NCBI GenBank assembly: GCA_964384215.1
Contig: CAYLLB010000022.1
Coordinates: 21,781-85,780 of the forward strand
Source: JAJFUV01 sp964384215
GTDB lineage: Bacteria; Acidobacteriota; Terriglobia; Bryobacterales; Bryobacteraceae
DNA length: 64,000 nucleotides
Direction of reading: 5' to 3'
The notes beneath the pieces were generated by a model. It was not told the origin of the DNA, made no database searches, and was given only the letters and a program-made list of their open reading frames with translations. This document shows positions 52,040 to 60,838 of the stretch, one piece after another (within the stretch, counting starts at the first letter, position 1; every line of letters begins with the position of its first letter). The position numbers and the translations under genes are program-made.

Positions 52040-53980
52040 CTATTCGGACGTGGCCCGGGTGGAGACTTGCTCGCTGACTTTCGCGATGAATGTGTCGACA
52101 CTGGCGGAGCCCTGGTCGCCGTGTTTGCGGTTACGCACAGCGACGGTGCCAGCGGCGGCTTCGCGGTCTCCAACTACCAGCATGTAAGGGATCTTCTGAA
52201 GCTGAGCTTCGCGGATTTTCAGGTTGACCTTCTCCTTACGGTCGTCCACGGTGACGCGAATGCCGGCATCCCGCAGACGCGCGGCCACTGTCTTCGCGTA
52301 TTCGACTTGGCGGTCGGTAATGGGCAGCACGATCGCCTGAATCGGCGCCAGCCACACCGGGAACGCTCCGGCATAGTGCTCCACGAGAATGCCGAAGAAG
52401 CGCTCCACCGAACCGTACAGCGCTCGGTGCACCATCAATGGCTGGTGCGCCTTGCCATCCTCGGCGATGTATTCGAGCCCGAAGCGCCGCGGCAGCGTAA
52501 AATCGAACTGCACGGTCGAGAGCTGCCACAGGCGGCCGATGGCGTCCACCAGCTTCACGTCGATCTTCGGGCCGTAGAACGCCGCCTCGTCCGGCATCAC
52601 TTTCACCTTCATGCCGAGCCGGTCCGTCGCCTTGTGCAGAGCGTTTTCAGCAAGCTGCCACTGGTCGGGCGTGCCGTCGTACTTGCCGCTCGCGCCGCCA
52701 TCCCAGGTGGACAGTTCCGCTTCATACTTGTCAAATCCATAGGTGTGCAGCACATCTTCGGCGAATTCGAGGCAGCTGACTACTTCGTCTTCGATCTGCT
52801 CGGGTGTGCAGAAGATGTGGGCATCGTCTTGCGTGAACCCGCGCACGCGCAGCAATCCGTGCATGACGCCGCTGCGCTCGTAGCGGTAAACCGTTCCCAA
52901 CTCGCCCAACCGCACGGGGAGGTCGCGATAACTGTGCAGCTTGTTCTGATAAATCAGGATATGGAATGGGCAGTTCATCGGCTTGAGCTGGTATTCGGCA
53001 TCGTCCAGCTCCATGCGTTTGAACATGTTCTCGCCGTAAAAGTTGTAATGCCCGGAAGTCTTCCACAGATCCGAGCGCGCCACGTGCGGCGTGTACACCA
53101 GCGAGTAGCCGCGCTTGACGTATTGATCCCGCATCCAATCCTCGAGAATGCGCCGCACGGTGCCGCCCTTGGGATGGAAGAAGATCAGGCCCGGGCCGGC
53201 AAGCTCCTGGATGCTGAACAGGTCAAGCTCCTGGCCCAGTTTCCGGTGGTCTCGCTTCTTGGCCTCCTCGATCTGGGCGAGGTACGCGTCCAGTTCCTTC
53301 TTTGTGAAGAACGCCGTGCCATAGATACGCTGCATCTGCGCGCTCTTCTCGTCGCCTTTCCAATAGGCTCCGGCGATCGAGAGCAGCTTGAAGGCTTTAA
53401 TCTTGCCGGTGGAAGGGACGTGCGGGCCGCGGCAGAAATCGATGAACTTGTCGCCGAGGGTGTACTCGGTGAACACGTCGGAGGCCTTCTCATCGATCAA
53501 CTCGCACTTGAGCTGTTCGCCCATCGCGGCGTATTTCTTGAGGCCCTCGCTCTTGGGCGTCAGCCTGCGCTCGTAAGGAAGATCGCGCTTCTGCAGGTCC
53601 CACATGCGCGACTCGATGGCCTCCAGGTCTTCGGGCGTGAAAGCCTGCTCGCGCTGGAAATCGTAGAAGAACCCGGTATCGGTGGCTGGACCGATACCCA
53701 GCTTGGTCTCCGGAAACAGTTCCAGGACGGCGGCGGCCAGCAGGTGCGCGGTGGAGTGCCGGTAGATAGCCAGCGACTCGGGGCTGCGCGTGGTCAGGAT
53801 TTCGAGAGTCGCATCGGCCTCCAGGGGACGGGTTAGGTCGAACAGTTCCCCGTTAACCTTGGCCGCGATCGCGCTATCGGCTAAACGCGGGCTGATGGAG
53901 CGCGCCACTTCTAGCGGCTGAATGCCAGCGGACATTTCCTGCCTGCTCCCATCCGGGAGTGTGATGAAAATGCTGCTCAT
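52040..53980 (-). CDS. thrS: Threonyl-tRNA synthetase
   Basis: 646 aa. It has an N-terminal TGS domain (ITLPDGSRQEMSAGIQPLEVARSIS), then the editing domain with HSTAHLLAAAVLELFP and RGPHVPSTGKIKAFKLLSIAGAYWKGD, and the class II core with FFHPKGGTVRRILEDWMRDQY and MNCPFHILIY (zinc Cys). The motif 3 region HRALYGSVERFFGILVEHYAGAFPVWLAP is followed by the anticodon-binding domain. The 5' gap of about 90 bp has no T-box leader. Confidence 0.97.
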   Translation of the reverse strand: MSSIFITLPDGSRQEMSAGIQPLEVARSISPRLADSAIAAKVNGELFDLTRPLEADATLEILTTRSPESLAIYRHSTAHLLAAAVLELFPETKLGIGPATDTGFFYDFQREQAFTPEDLEAIESRMWDLQKRDLPYERRLTPKSEGLKKYAAMGEQLKCELIDEKASDVFTEYTLGDKFIDFCRGPHVPSTGKIKAFKLLSIAGAYWKGDEKSAQMQRIYGTAFFTKKELDAYLAQIEEAKKRDHRKLGQELDLFSIQELAGPGLIFFHPKGGTVRRILEDWMRDQYVKRGYSLVYTPHVARSDLWKTSGHYNFYGENMFKRMELDDAEYQLKPMNCPFHILIYQNKLHSYRDLPVRLGELGTVYRYERSGVMHGLLRVRGFTQDDAHIFCTPEQIEDEVVSCLEFAEDVLHTYGFDKYEAELSTWDGGASGKYDGTPDQWQLAENALHKATDRLGMKVKVMPDEAAFYGPKIDVKLVDAIGRLWQLSTVQFDFTLPRRFGLEYIAEDGKAHQPLMVHRALYGSVERFFGILVEHYAGAFPVWLAPIQAIVLPITDRQVEYAKTVAARLRDAGIRVTVDDRKEKVNLKIREAQLQKIPYMLVVGDREAAAGTVAVRNRKHGDQGSASVDTFIAKVSEQVSTRATSE

Positions 53981-54012
53981 AGGGTATGAGTTTTCAGCGT
54001 ATCATACCGCCT

Positions 54013-54042
54013 TTGAGCAGCGGGCCTTGGTCACGCTATAGT
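54013..54042 (+). promoter_or_regulatory. Candidate promoter of the sigma/anti-sigma operon
   Basis: TTGAGC (54013-54018) and TATAGT (54037-54042) are 18 bases apart, 30 bases before the sigma factor start. This is a housekeeping-type promoter. An autoregulatory ECF promoter (AAC-type -35) is not evident. Confidence 0.5.
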
Positions 54043-54072
54043 AATGACTGTAGCGGGTGCAGTGAGTCCGAC

Positions 54073-54699
54073 ATGTTCCCAGCCAAAAGCCAATCCGCGA
54101 CCCCCGACGAAGGCGACCTCGTCACCCGCGCGCAGCGGGGCGATGCCGGCGCTTTTACCGAACTAGTGAACCGTTACGAACGCCGAATCTTCCGGCTGGC
54201 TAAGAACATCACACAGAGTGATGAGGACGCCGAGGACGTCCTGCAAGAGTCATTCCTGAAGGCTTACGAACATCTGGACGGTTTCCAGGGGCAGTCTAAG
54301 TTTTATACCTGGATTGTGCGGATCGCGGTTAACGAAGCCTTGATGAAGCTGCGGAAACGCAAGACCGATCGCACGGTCTCGCTGGACGAAACCATTGATA
54401 CGGGCGAGGAGAACATAGTGCGGGAGATCGCGGTCTGGGAAGACAACCCGGAGCAAAGGTACTCGCAGCAAGAGATTCGGGAAGTGCTGGACAAGGCCAT
54501 TCTGAGCCTGCGCCCGGCTTTCCGCACGGTTTTCATTTTGAGAGACGTGGAAGACCTTTCGACCGAGGAAACGGCGGCGGTCCTCGATTTGTCCGTGCCG
54601 GCGGTCAAGAGCCGGCTGCTTCGCGCCCGGCTTCAACTTCGAGAGAAGCTGACGCGATTCTTCAAGCGGAAAGGGGACGATGTCTTTGCTTACATGTAA
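54073..54699 (+). CDS. ECF RNA polymerase sigma factor (RpoE-like)
   Basis: 208 aa. Region 2 shows DLVTRAQRGDAGAFTELVNRYERRIFRLAKNIT and DAEDVLQESFLKAYEHLDGF...FYTWIVRIAVNEALMKLRKRK. Region 4 shows LSLRPAFRTVFILRDVEDLSTEETAAVLDLSVPAVKSRLLRARLQLREKL. The acidic linker between them is long (TGEENIVREIAVWEDNPEQRYS). Its end overlaps the anti-sigma gene by 20 bases, the usual coupling. It redirects RNA polymerase to a stress or envelope regulon. ATG 54073 is chosen over an upstream ATG at 53986, which would precede the promoter. Confidence 0.93.
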   Translation: MFPAKSQSATPDEGDLVTRAQRGDAGAFTELVNRYERRIFRLAKNITQSDEDAEDVLQESFLKAYEHLDGFQGQSKFYTWIVRIAVNEALMKLRKRKTDRTVSLDETIDTGEENIVREIAVWEDNPEQRYSQQEIREVLDKAILSLRPAFRTVFILRDVEDLSTEETAAVLDLSVPAVKSRLLRARLQLREKLTRFFKRKGDDVFAYM

Positions 54700-54949
54700 G
54701 GAATTCGTCGACGGCATCAGCGATTTCATCGACGACGATGTCGCTCCGGAGCTGCGCGAGAAGCTGCAGAAGCACATCTCGGAGTGCCCGAATTGCTGGG
54801 TGGTTTACAACACGACGAAGAAGACCATTCAGGTTTACAAGGGCATGGAGGCCCAGCCTCTTCCCGACGACGTGCGCGAGCGGCTGATGAAAGCCATCGA
54901 AAAGCGCATCGCTTCGGGCCGGGGCTGCGCTGGGCCTAAGACGGAATGA
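54680..54949 (+). CDS. Zinc-binding anti-sigma factor (zf-HC2 / ZAS type)
   Basis: 89 aa. The ZAS motif is visible: an early Cys (LLTCKEF), then HISECPNC giving His-x3-Cys-x2-Cys. No transmembrane segment follows, so it is a soluble anti-sigma of the RsrA/ChrR-like short type. It overlaps the sigma factor gene by 20 bases and should bind that sigma, perhaps releasing it on thiol oxidation. Its end overlaps the end of the convergent addA gene by 14 bases. Confidence 0.9.
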   Translation: MSLLTCKEFVDGISDFIDDDVAPELREKLQKHISECPNCWVVYNTTKKTIQVYKGMEAQPLPDDVRERLMKAIEKRIASGRGCAGPKTE

Positions 54950-57900
54950 TCCTCCCCGCCGGGCATACCCCTCGATAGTAGCCGCACCGCACGCATTGCT
55001 CTCCTTTCTGCAGCGGAAATTCGAGGGAGTTCTGTGCCTGGCTAAGCTCGCGGACGGCCGTGCGCGCGATTTCGAGCGAGTCCGCGTCGACCGGCACATC
55101 CACCTCGTGCCCGCTGCGCAAATAACATAGCACGGCTCGATCAGGCAGCCGGCCGCGGATTCGCTCCAGGGCCAGAGCATACAACTGCAACTGCACCGCG
55201 TAAGAGCCGGCGCGATCCTCGTGGCGGTCCGTCTTGTAATCGACCAGGATCAATTCCCCGCCCTCTTCGAACCACAAATCCATCTGCCCGCGCAGGATGA
55301 CATCGTCGAGCGCCACCAGGAAATCGAACTCGCGTTCAACTCGATCCGCGCGCGCAGCGCGTAAACCGAGGCCGCTCGATGTAAAGCGCGCGGCAAGTTC
55401 CACCGATTCGGCGGCCGGCGATTCGACGGCGGCGCCGGCGAGCAGCGCGTGCACTTGAACTCCCAGCTCACTGGCATCCATGGGAGCTTCGCGCTCCTCG
55501 TGCTTGAAATCCATCGCCTCCTCGCGCGTTTCCGGCCAGCCGAGGTAGCTCTTAAGAAAATACTTGCGAGGGCAGGCCTTGAACAGCGCCACGGCGGTGG
55601 CGGTGGTCGTCGAGTCGTGCTGGCCGCTCACTTCCGGACGATCCAGGTCCAGCGGTTCGGTGGCGGACCCGGCGGAGGTCAGCAAGTCCGCCGGCGGCGG
55701 CGCATTTCCTGTGCGGAACACGCGAACGTCACCCACCGTGATCGGCTCGGTGTCCTGGGTCTCGGGATCCACCCCCAGCTTGGCGGCCACCTGGCCGGCC
55801 CAGGCCGACATCCGCTTCGTCTTGGCGAATGAGAGAACCAGGTGCTCCTGGGCGCGAGTCATGGCGACGAACAAGAGCCGGTCGGCTTCCCGCGATTCAC
55901 GCTCCTTCTCCAGACTGGACGCAAGGTTGTGGGCGCTATCGGCAACCGATTCGCCGTTCGAAGGATCGCGCCAGCGTGCGCCCAGGCCGCTTTCGGCACG
56001 GTAGACGAGCGAGGCCGTTTGCTTGTTGGTCTCCTTGTGCAAGGCCGCTGCGAAGACGATGGGGAACTGCAGCCCTTTGGCGGCGTGAATCGTCATCACG
56101 CTGACCGCGTTCGCGGCTTCGGTCGGCGGGGCCTCGGGCTCGGGCTGCTCCTCGCGCTGCGCGTCCAGCCGCTCTATCAACTGGGAGAGCGTACCCGGCG
56201 TGGCCGCCGCGTAGTCACGGATCATGTCGAGGAACTTCTCGATATTGGCGCGCGCGCGGCCGTCGAGGCCTTCCAGATAGCCGGACTCGTCCAGGGCGCG
56301 CGCGACCAGCAGGTCGGGGGAAACATCGGCTGCCAGTTTCCGCGCATCCACGATGCAAGCTCGCGCCGCCAGCAGCCGCTCGACGTCGCCAGCATCGCAG
56401 CCCGCCGCCAGGGTTTCCAGCTTCTCGAGCGATGTCCACAGTTCGCCGTGCATTTTGAGCCGCGCCAGCGTTTCATCGCTGGCACCGGCCAGCGGCGAAC
56501 GCAGCATAGCCGCCAGGCTCACCTCGTCGCGAGGGTTCGCCAGCACGCGCAGGTAGTTCAGCAGATCCAGCACTTCCCGCGCGGCGAAGAAAGTCCGGCC
56601 CTTGGTCTGCACGAATGGAATCTGGAATTCGGCGAAAGCCCTGGCCAGCGGCTCGACGCAGGCAGCCGTACGAACCAGAACAGCTATGTCCGAAAAGCAG
56701 GCCGCGCGCGGCTCCTTGGGAGGGCCGATTATAAGCTTGCCTTCCAGTTCCCGAATTCGTCGCGCCAGCAATCGGGCTTCCAATTCGGAGCCATCTGCGC
56801 TGTTTTCGCCGAGCGCTGCCAGAACTTCCACGCTCGGGATGTTCTTCGCAACGAACTCACCGCGCGGCTCGAGCTTCATCGGCTCGATGCCGGGGGATCC
56901 TTCGAACACGCGCTGAACGGCATCCAGGATTTCCGGCCGGCTTCGGTAGTTTTCGACGAGCAGATCCACCGGGGTTTGGCGCTCCTCCAGTGCACGGCGG
57001 TAGCGGCGAAACACTTCCGGGTCGGCGTGCCGGAACCCGTAAATGGATTGATTGATGTCTCCAACCGCATAGAAACGGCCCTCGCGGCGGATCAGGTCCA
57101 CCAGCCGCCATTGCAACGGATTCGTATCCTGCAGCTCATCCATCAGGATCGCGTCGAAGGACTGACTGACGCGGGCGCGCACAGCGGGCCGTTCGCTGAG
57201 CATGCGGATCGTGTGCTCTTCGAGGTCGGCGAAGTCCAGCACCGCGGCGGCACGCTTCCGCTTGCGATAAAGCGCATCGAAACGCACCAGGGCTTCCTGC
57301 AAAAGCTGCCGCTCGGGTTCGAACAGCGCTCCGATCACCGCCGCCCTGGCCGGTTTCAGTAAATCTTTCTTGATGGATTTCAGGGCCTCGGAAATCCCGC
57401 TGCCCCTTTTCACGTTCCTGAGATCGCAGTTGAAGCTGCTGAGGACCCGCAGGCAGTCCTGCCACCGAGGCTTTACGGCCCGTTCGAGTGCTGACCGCGC
57501 CCACTCGCGCTGTACGACCAGGTACTCTTTCTGCTGCGGATTCCACCCGTCGGCCGAGCCTTCCAGCACCTCCCGGGCGGCTTCGCGCAGCCGGTCGAGT
57601 TCCGCTCCGGCCCCCGGCGCCGCAATCATCTCCGCGCCATCCAGCGGGACCCCCGCGCTGCGGATGGCGTCGTAAACATTCACCAGATCCCTGGCCAGGT
57701 CGCGGTTGGAGAATCCCGCCAGCAGACCGCTCATGACGTCCGGCTTCTCTTCGAGCAAGGCGTCCAGCGTCTCCTCCGCAGCCTGGAAAGCATCGATGGC
57801 GCCAACAGCGTCTTCTTGAATCGTGAATCCGGGATCCAAACCCGCGGCCACGGCGTTTTCCTTTAGCAGCCGCGCGCAAAAACTGTGGATGGTGGAAACG

Positions 57901-58151
57901 TAGGCGCGCTCGATCCCGGCGCGTGCCTCTGGTTGTTGTTTGAAGTGCTCCACCAGCCTCTGCTTGATCTCGTTCGCCGCCTTTTCCGTGAAGGTGATGG
58001 CCAGGATGCGCAACGGCGAAATGTCATGCTCCACGAGCCAAGCAAAGCGCTCCACCAACACGCGCGTCTTGCCCGAACCGGGCCCCGCGACAACACACAC
58101 ATCCTGCCCGGAGCGTTCGACGGCGGCTTGCTGTTTAACGGAGAGCTTCAT
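54936..58151 (-). CDS. addA: AddA-type helicase-nuclease subunit
   Basis: 1071 aa from ATG 58151. UvrD-type helicase motifs are VVAGPGSGKTRVLVERFAWLV (Walker A), ILAITFTEKAANEIKQRL, ILMDELQDTNPLQWRLVD (Walker B) and YAVGDINQSIYGFRHADPEVF. VSVMTIHAAKGLQFPIVFAAAL and LLFVAMTRAQEHLVLSFA close the helicase. The C-terminal nuclease has ELILVDYKTDRHED. Cysteines in ACPRKYFLKSYLG and CVRCGYYRGVCPAG look like an Fe-S nuclease staple, which canonical AddA lacks. It overlaps addB by four bases. The pair resects double-strand breaks for recombination. Confidence 0.9.
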   Translation of the reverse strand: MKLSVKQQAAVERSGQDVCVVAGPGSGKTRVLVERFAWLVEHDISPLRILAITFTEKAANEIKQRLVEHFKQQPEARAGIERAYVSTIHSFCARLLKENAVAAGLDPGFTIQEDAVGAIDAFQAAEETLDALLEEKPDVMSGLLAGFSNRDLARDLVNVYDAIRSAGVPLDGAEMIAAPGAGAELDRLREAAREVLEGSADGWNPQQKEYLVVQREWARSALERAVKPRWQDCLRVLSSFNCDLRNVKRGSGISEALKSIKKDLLKPARAAVIGALFEPERQLLQEALVRFDALYRKRKRAAAVLDFADLEEHTIRMLSERPAVRARVSQSFDAILMDELQDTNPLQWRLVDLIRREGRFYAVGDINQSIYGFRHADPEVFRRYRRALEERQTPVDLLVENYRSRPEILDAVQRVFEGSPGIEPMKLEPRGEFVAKNIPSVEVLAALGENSADGSELEARLLARRIRELEGKLIIGPPKEPRAACFSDIAVLVRTAACVEPLARAFAEFQIPFVQTKGRTFFAAREVLDLLNYLRVLANPRDEVSLAAMLRSPLAGASDETLARLKMHGELWTSLEKLETLAAGCDAGDVERLLAARACIVDARKLAADVSPDLLVARALDESGYLEGLDGRARANIEKFLDMIRDYAAATPGTLSQLIERLDAQREEQPEPEAPPTEAANAVSVMTIHAAKGLQFPIVFAAALHKETNKQTASLVYRAESGLGARWRDPSNGESVADSAHNLASSLEKERESREADRLLFVAMTRAQEHLVLSFAKTKRMSAWAGQVAAKLGVDPETQDTEPITVGDVRVFRTGNAPPPADLLTSAGSATEPLDLDRPEVSGQHDSTTTATAVALFKACPRKYFLKSYLGWPETREEAMDFKHEEREAPMDASELGVQVHALLAGAAVESPAAESVELAARFTSSGLGLRAARADRVEREFDFLVALDDVILRGQMDLWFEEGGELILVDYKTDRHEDRAGSYAVQLQLYALALERIRGRLPDRAVLCYLRSGHEVDVPVDADSLEIARTAVRELSQAQNSLEFPLQKGEQCVRCGYYRGVCPAGRIIPS

Positions 58152-60817
58152 TCGGCCTCCTCGCCGGCGCCCAGCACCTGTGCCATCGCCTCCGCGCGGC
58201 AGCCATCGCGGAATTCGCAGTACTCGCACTGTGTTGTGTCTGCGGGGTCGGGCCGGATGACGCCTTCGAGAATGTGGCCGACGCTCTCCAGCGTAAGCTG
58301 GCGTGCCTGCCCGGCCGCGGCCCGCAGTTCCTCGTCCGTTTGCCAACCTTGCGGCTTCTCCAGTTTGCCGCGCAACGCAAAGTAGAGCATTTCGGCGGCG
58401 TGAAGGCCGAACACTTGCTCGACCGCGATGACGTACAACCCACCCTGCACGCGGCGCCCTTCGTTGTGTTCTTTCATTCGCGCGGCGAGCCGCGTCGTGC
58501 TGGAGTACTTGTAGTCGACGATAAAGGCGTTGTTCGCGGCGTCGACTTCGAAACGGTCGATCCGGCCGCGCACGGTCACGCCGTCCGACAGTTCGAACTC
58601 AAACGGCACTTCGGTGTGCACTTCGCGGTCGCCGGGCTCGGGCATTGCGGCCAGGAAGCGGCGCAGGTTGCCCAGCATCTCCAGCCGGATGGCTTCGGTG
58701 CGATGGCCCACAACGAGCTTCTTTTCCTCAACCGCCTTGTCGAAGGCCCGTTTGAAAAGCGCATCGACGTCGTCACCGCGCCGCCACGCGGCCACCACCT
58801 CGTGCACGATATTGCCCTGCACGAGCGGATCCAGGCGTTCCTTCGGATTCGGCGGAGCAGCCGCAAGCCCCAGCGTGTGGCGCCCGAAGAACTGGAAGGG
58901 GCACTGCAAGAACGACTCGATGCGGCTCGGCGAAAAAGCCACGTGACAGTCTCGAATCCAAACGCGCAGAGATTCGTCAAAGATCACCGGCGTGCGCTCG
59001 GGAGCACGGGAGCGCTTGGGACGGGGACGGACACCGGCCGCCTGCGTCGTTGTCACCGGATAACCTTCCAAGAAGAACGATCGCAGGTTCTCGTCTCCTT
59101 TGGCGTCGTACTTCGGGTAAGAGAGTACGGTCAGCGAAGTGGCGCGCGAAATGGCGAGGTCGAAAAGGAATTGTTCCTCCCGTTGCCGTTCCGTGGTTGT
59201 CGCCAGGCGCACACCGGCTTCGGCCAGCCGTGCACGCGACTCGTCGCCGAGCAAGGGATCCTGCGACACGTAGAGCGGAAACTGCTTTTCGAGTAGTCCG
59301 CAGACGAACACGACCGGCAGCTCCCACTGGCGCGCTTCGAAAACGTCCATCACGTGCACGACGTTGCGCCGGCGGTCCGCGACGCGGAGCCGCGTCTCAC
59401 CCAGCATAGTCCTGCACTCTGCCCAAAACGCCGCGAGCGGCATGGGAGCCTGATCGCCCAGAACGCCGGCCGTCTCGTCGAGGCACTTCTCGAAAGCGCT
59501 CACGGCGGCGGCGTGCGCCCGCCACACCAGAACCTTTTCCGCGGTGGCCGGCAGTTCGGGCGGCGGCCCCTGGGAATGCGTGCGGAGCGCCCGGAGTCGC
59601 GCGGCCCACTCGCCTGGCGCCAGCGTCAATGATCTCCACTCATCGAGCGGCCGGAGCGCCTCCAGTCGCGCTGCAACCTCGTTTGCGTCCGCCGAGCGCG
59701 CCACTGCGCACAACGCGTCGAGGCCCTTGTCCGGCATGCCCTCGCGCACCTTGAAAACGAACCGGTCGCCGGCGTCCGTCGCGCCAATGCCGGATAGCGG
59801 CATCTCAAGCGCCGGCAGCAATGTCTCAAAGTCCCAGCCACTCAGAGCCCCGTCCACCAGCAGCGAGAAATAGCGGACCAAGGCGTGTTCGGCCAGTGGC
59901 TCGGCGAAGTAAAATCGCGCCGGCACGCCGAAGCGGTCGAAGGCCAGGCGCAGCGCGGGCACATAGGGAAGTTCGCTGCGCACCACAACGCCGATCTCGC
60001 GCCACAACCTGCCGCGCGAAGCTTCGTCCAGCACCCGGCGCGCGATCTCTTCAGCTTCGCGGTCTACTGTCGGCGGCACTACCAGGATGCGCTCCGGCGC
60101 GCGATATGTCTTTTCCAGAACCTGTTCGGACGCGCCCAGTTCCATCAGCCTGCGGCGCACACTGTCACCGGTGGGCCATGGCGGCAGCGTCAGTACGACG
60201 TCCGCCTGCCGGTCGAGCGCCGCGAGGACGGCGATCTCCGGATCAGTGAAGGTAAAGAAGCCATCAAGCAGTATCAGGCCGATTCCCGCCAGGCCGCCGC
60301 TGGTGATTGCGGAGGCGGCGCGCTCCAACCGTGCGCCGCGCAGCGCCCATCCGTGGGCCGTCAGGACGGCTTCCACCTCCGAGTAGACTGCAGCCAGGGC
60401 GGAATCGTAGATTCCTCCGGGGGCGAGGTCCGCGAATCGCCGCGCGCAACAGCCCGCACCTGACAATTCTTCGATCAGCCTCGCCACGGCGGCCGCGAAG
60501 CCGCGCATCCCGGCCACCTCCCGGAATTCCGCGCGTTGGGTGCGCCGAAGCGCTTCCTCAACCACAAGCAGCAGTGTTCCAGGCGGCACGGATGGCGCAT
60601 CGGCGGCAAACGGTTCCACGAACCGCGATAGCGTCTCGACCAGCGCAGGTCGGAATACGAAGCCCTCGCGTGCAAGCTGGTTACGCACGTGCTCGGCCAT
60701 GGTGGCCGTGGGCACAAGCAGCCCGAAGTCACTCCGCCCCGAGCCCAGACGCGCGCGCGCTTGCTCCAGTATTCGATGGGTCTTGCCGGAACCCGGCGGG
60801 CCGACGAGGATGAGCAT
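58148..60817 (-). CDS. addB: AddB-type nuclease subunit
   Basis: 889 aa. Walker A is LILVGPPGSGKTHRIL near the start. The inactivated helicase body follows. The C-terminal nuclease has SFLQCPFQFFGRHTLGLA, the catalytic FIVDYKYSSTTRLA and the iron-sulfur cysteines TQCEYCEFRDGCRAEAM (C-x2-C-x5-C with the upstream Cys). This is the AddB architecture. The stop overlaps the addA ATG by four bases, giving a coupled addB-addA operon. Together they form the RecBCD-like end-resection machine. Confidence 0.88.
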   Translation of the reverse strand: MLILVGPPGSGKTHRILEQARARLGSGRSDFGLLVPTATMAEHVRNQLAREGFVFRPALVETLSRFVEPFAADAPSVPPGTLLLVVEEALRRTQRAEFREVAGMRGFAAAVARLIEELSGAGCCARRFADLAPGGIYDSALAAVYSEVEAVLTAHGWALRGARLERAASAITSGGLAGIGLILLDGFFTFTDPEIAVLAALDRQADVVLTLPPWPTGDSVRRRLMELGASEQVLEKTYRAPERILVVPPTVDREAEEIARRVLDEASRGRLWREIGVVVRSELPYVPALRLAFDRFGVPARFYFAEPLAEHALVRYFSLLVDGALSGWDFETLLPALEMPLSGIGATDAGDRFVFKVREGMPDKGLDALCAVARSADANEVAARLEALRPLDEWRSLTLAPGEWAARLRALRTHSQGPPPELPATAEKVLVWRAHAAAVSAFEKCLDETAGVLGDQAPMPLAAFWAECRTMLGETRLRVADRRRNVVHVMDVFEARQWELPVVFVCGLLEKQFPLYVSQDPLLGDESRARLAEAGVRLATTTERQREEQFLFDLAISRATSLTVLSYPKYDAKGDENLRSFFLEGYPVTTTQAAGVRPRPKRSRAPERTPVIFDESLRVWIRDCHVAFSPSRIESFLQCPFQFFGRHTLGLAAAPPNPKERLDPLVQGNIVHEVVAAWRRGDDVDALFKRAFDKAVEEKKLVVGHRTEAIRLEMLGNLRRFLAAMPEPGDREVHTEVPFEFELSDGVTVRGRIDRFEVDAANNAFIVDYKYSSTTRLAARMKEHNEGRRVQGGLYVIAVEQVFGLHAAEMLYFALRGKLEKPQGWQTDEELRAAAGQARQLTLESVGHILEGVIRPDPADTTQCEYCEFRDGCRAEAMAQVLGAGEEAE

Positions 60818-60838
60818 TCTCGGCCCAGTATAGAAGTT

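Noticed and set aside
52067..53836. A 589-codon open frame on the plus strand opposite thrS.
   Set aside because: It lies wholly antisense to a clear threonyl-tRNA synthetase; GC-rich codon bias keeps the opposite frame open. The protein is low-complexity His/Val/Arg-rich with no motif.
53981..54072. Possible T-box leader before thrS.
   Set aside because: The gap is only about 90 bp, is shared with a divergent promoter, and lacks a T-box sequence or terminator.
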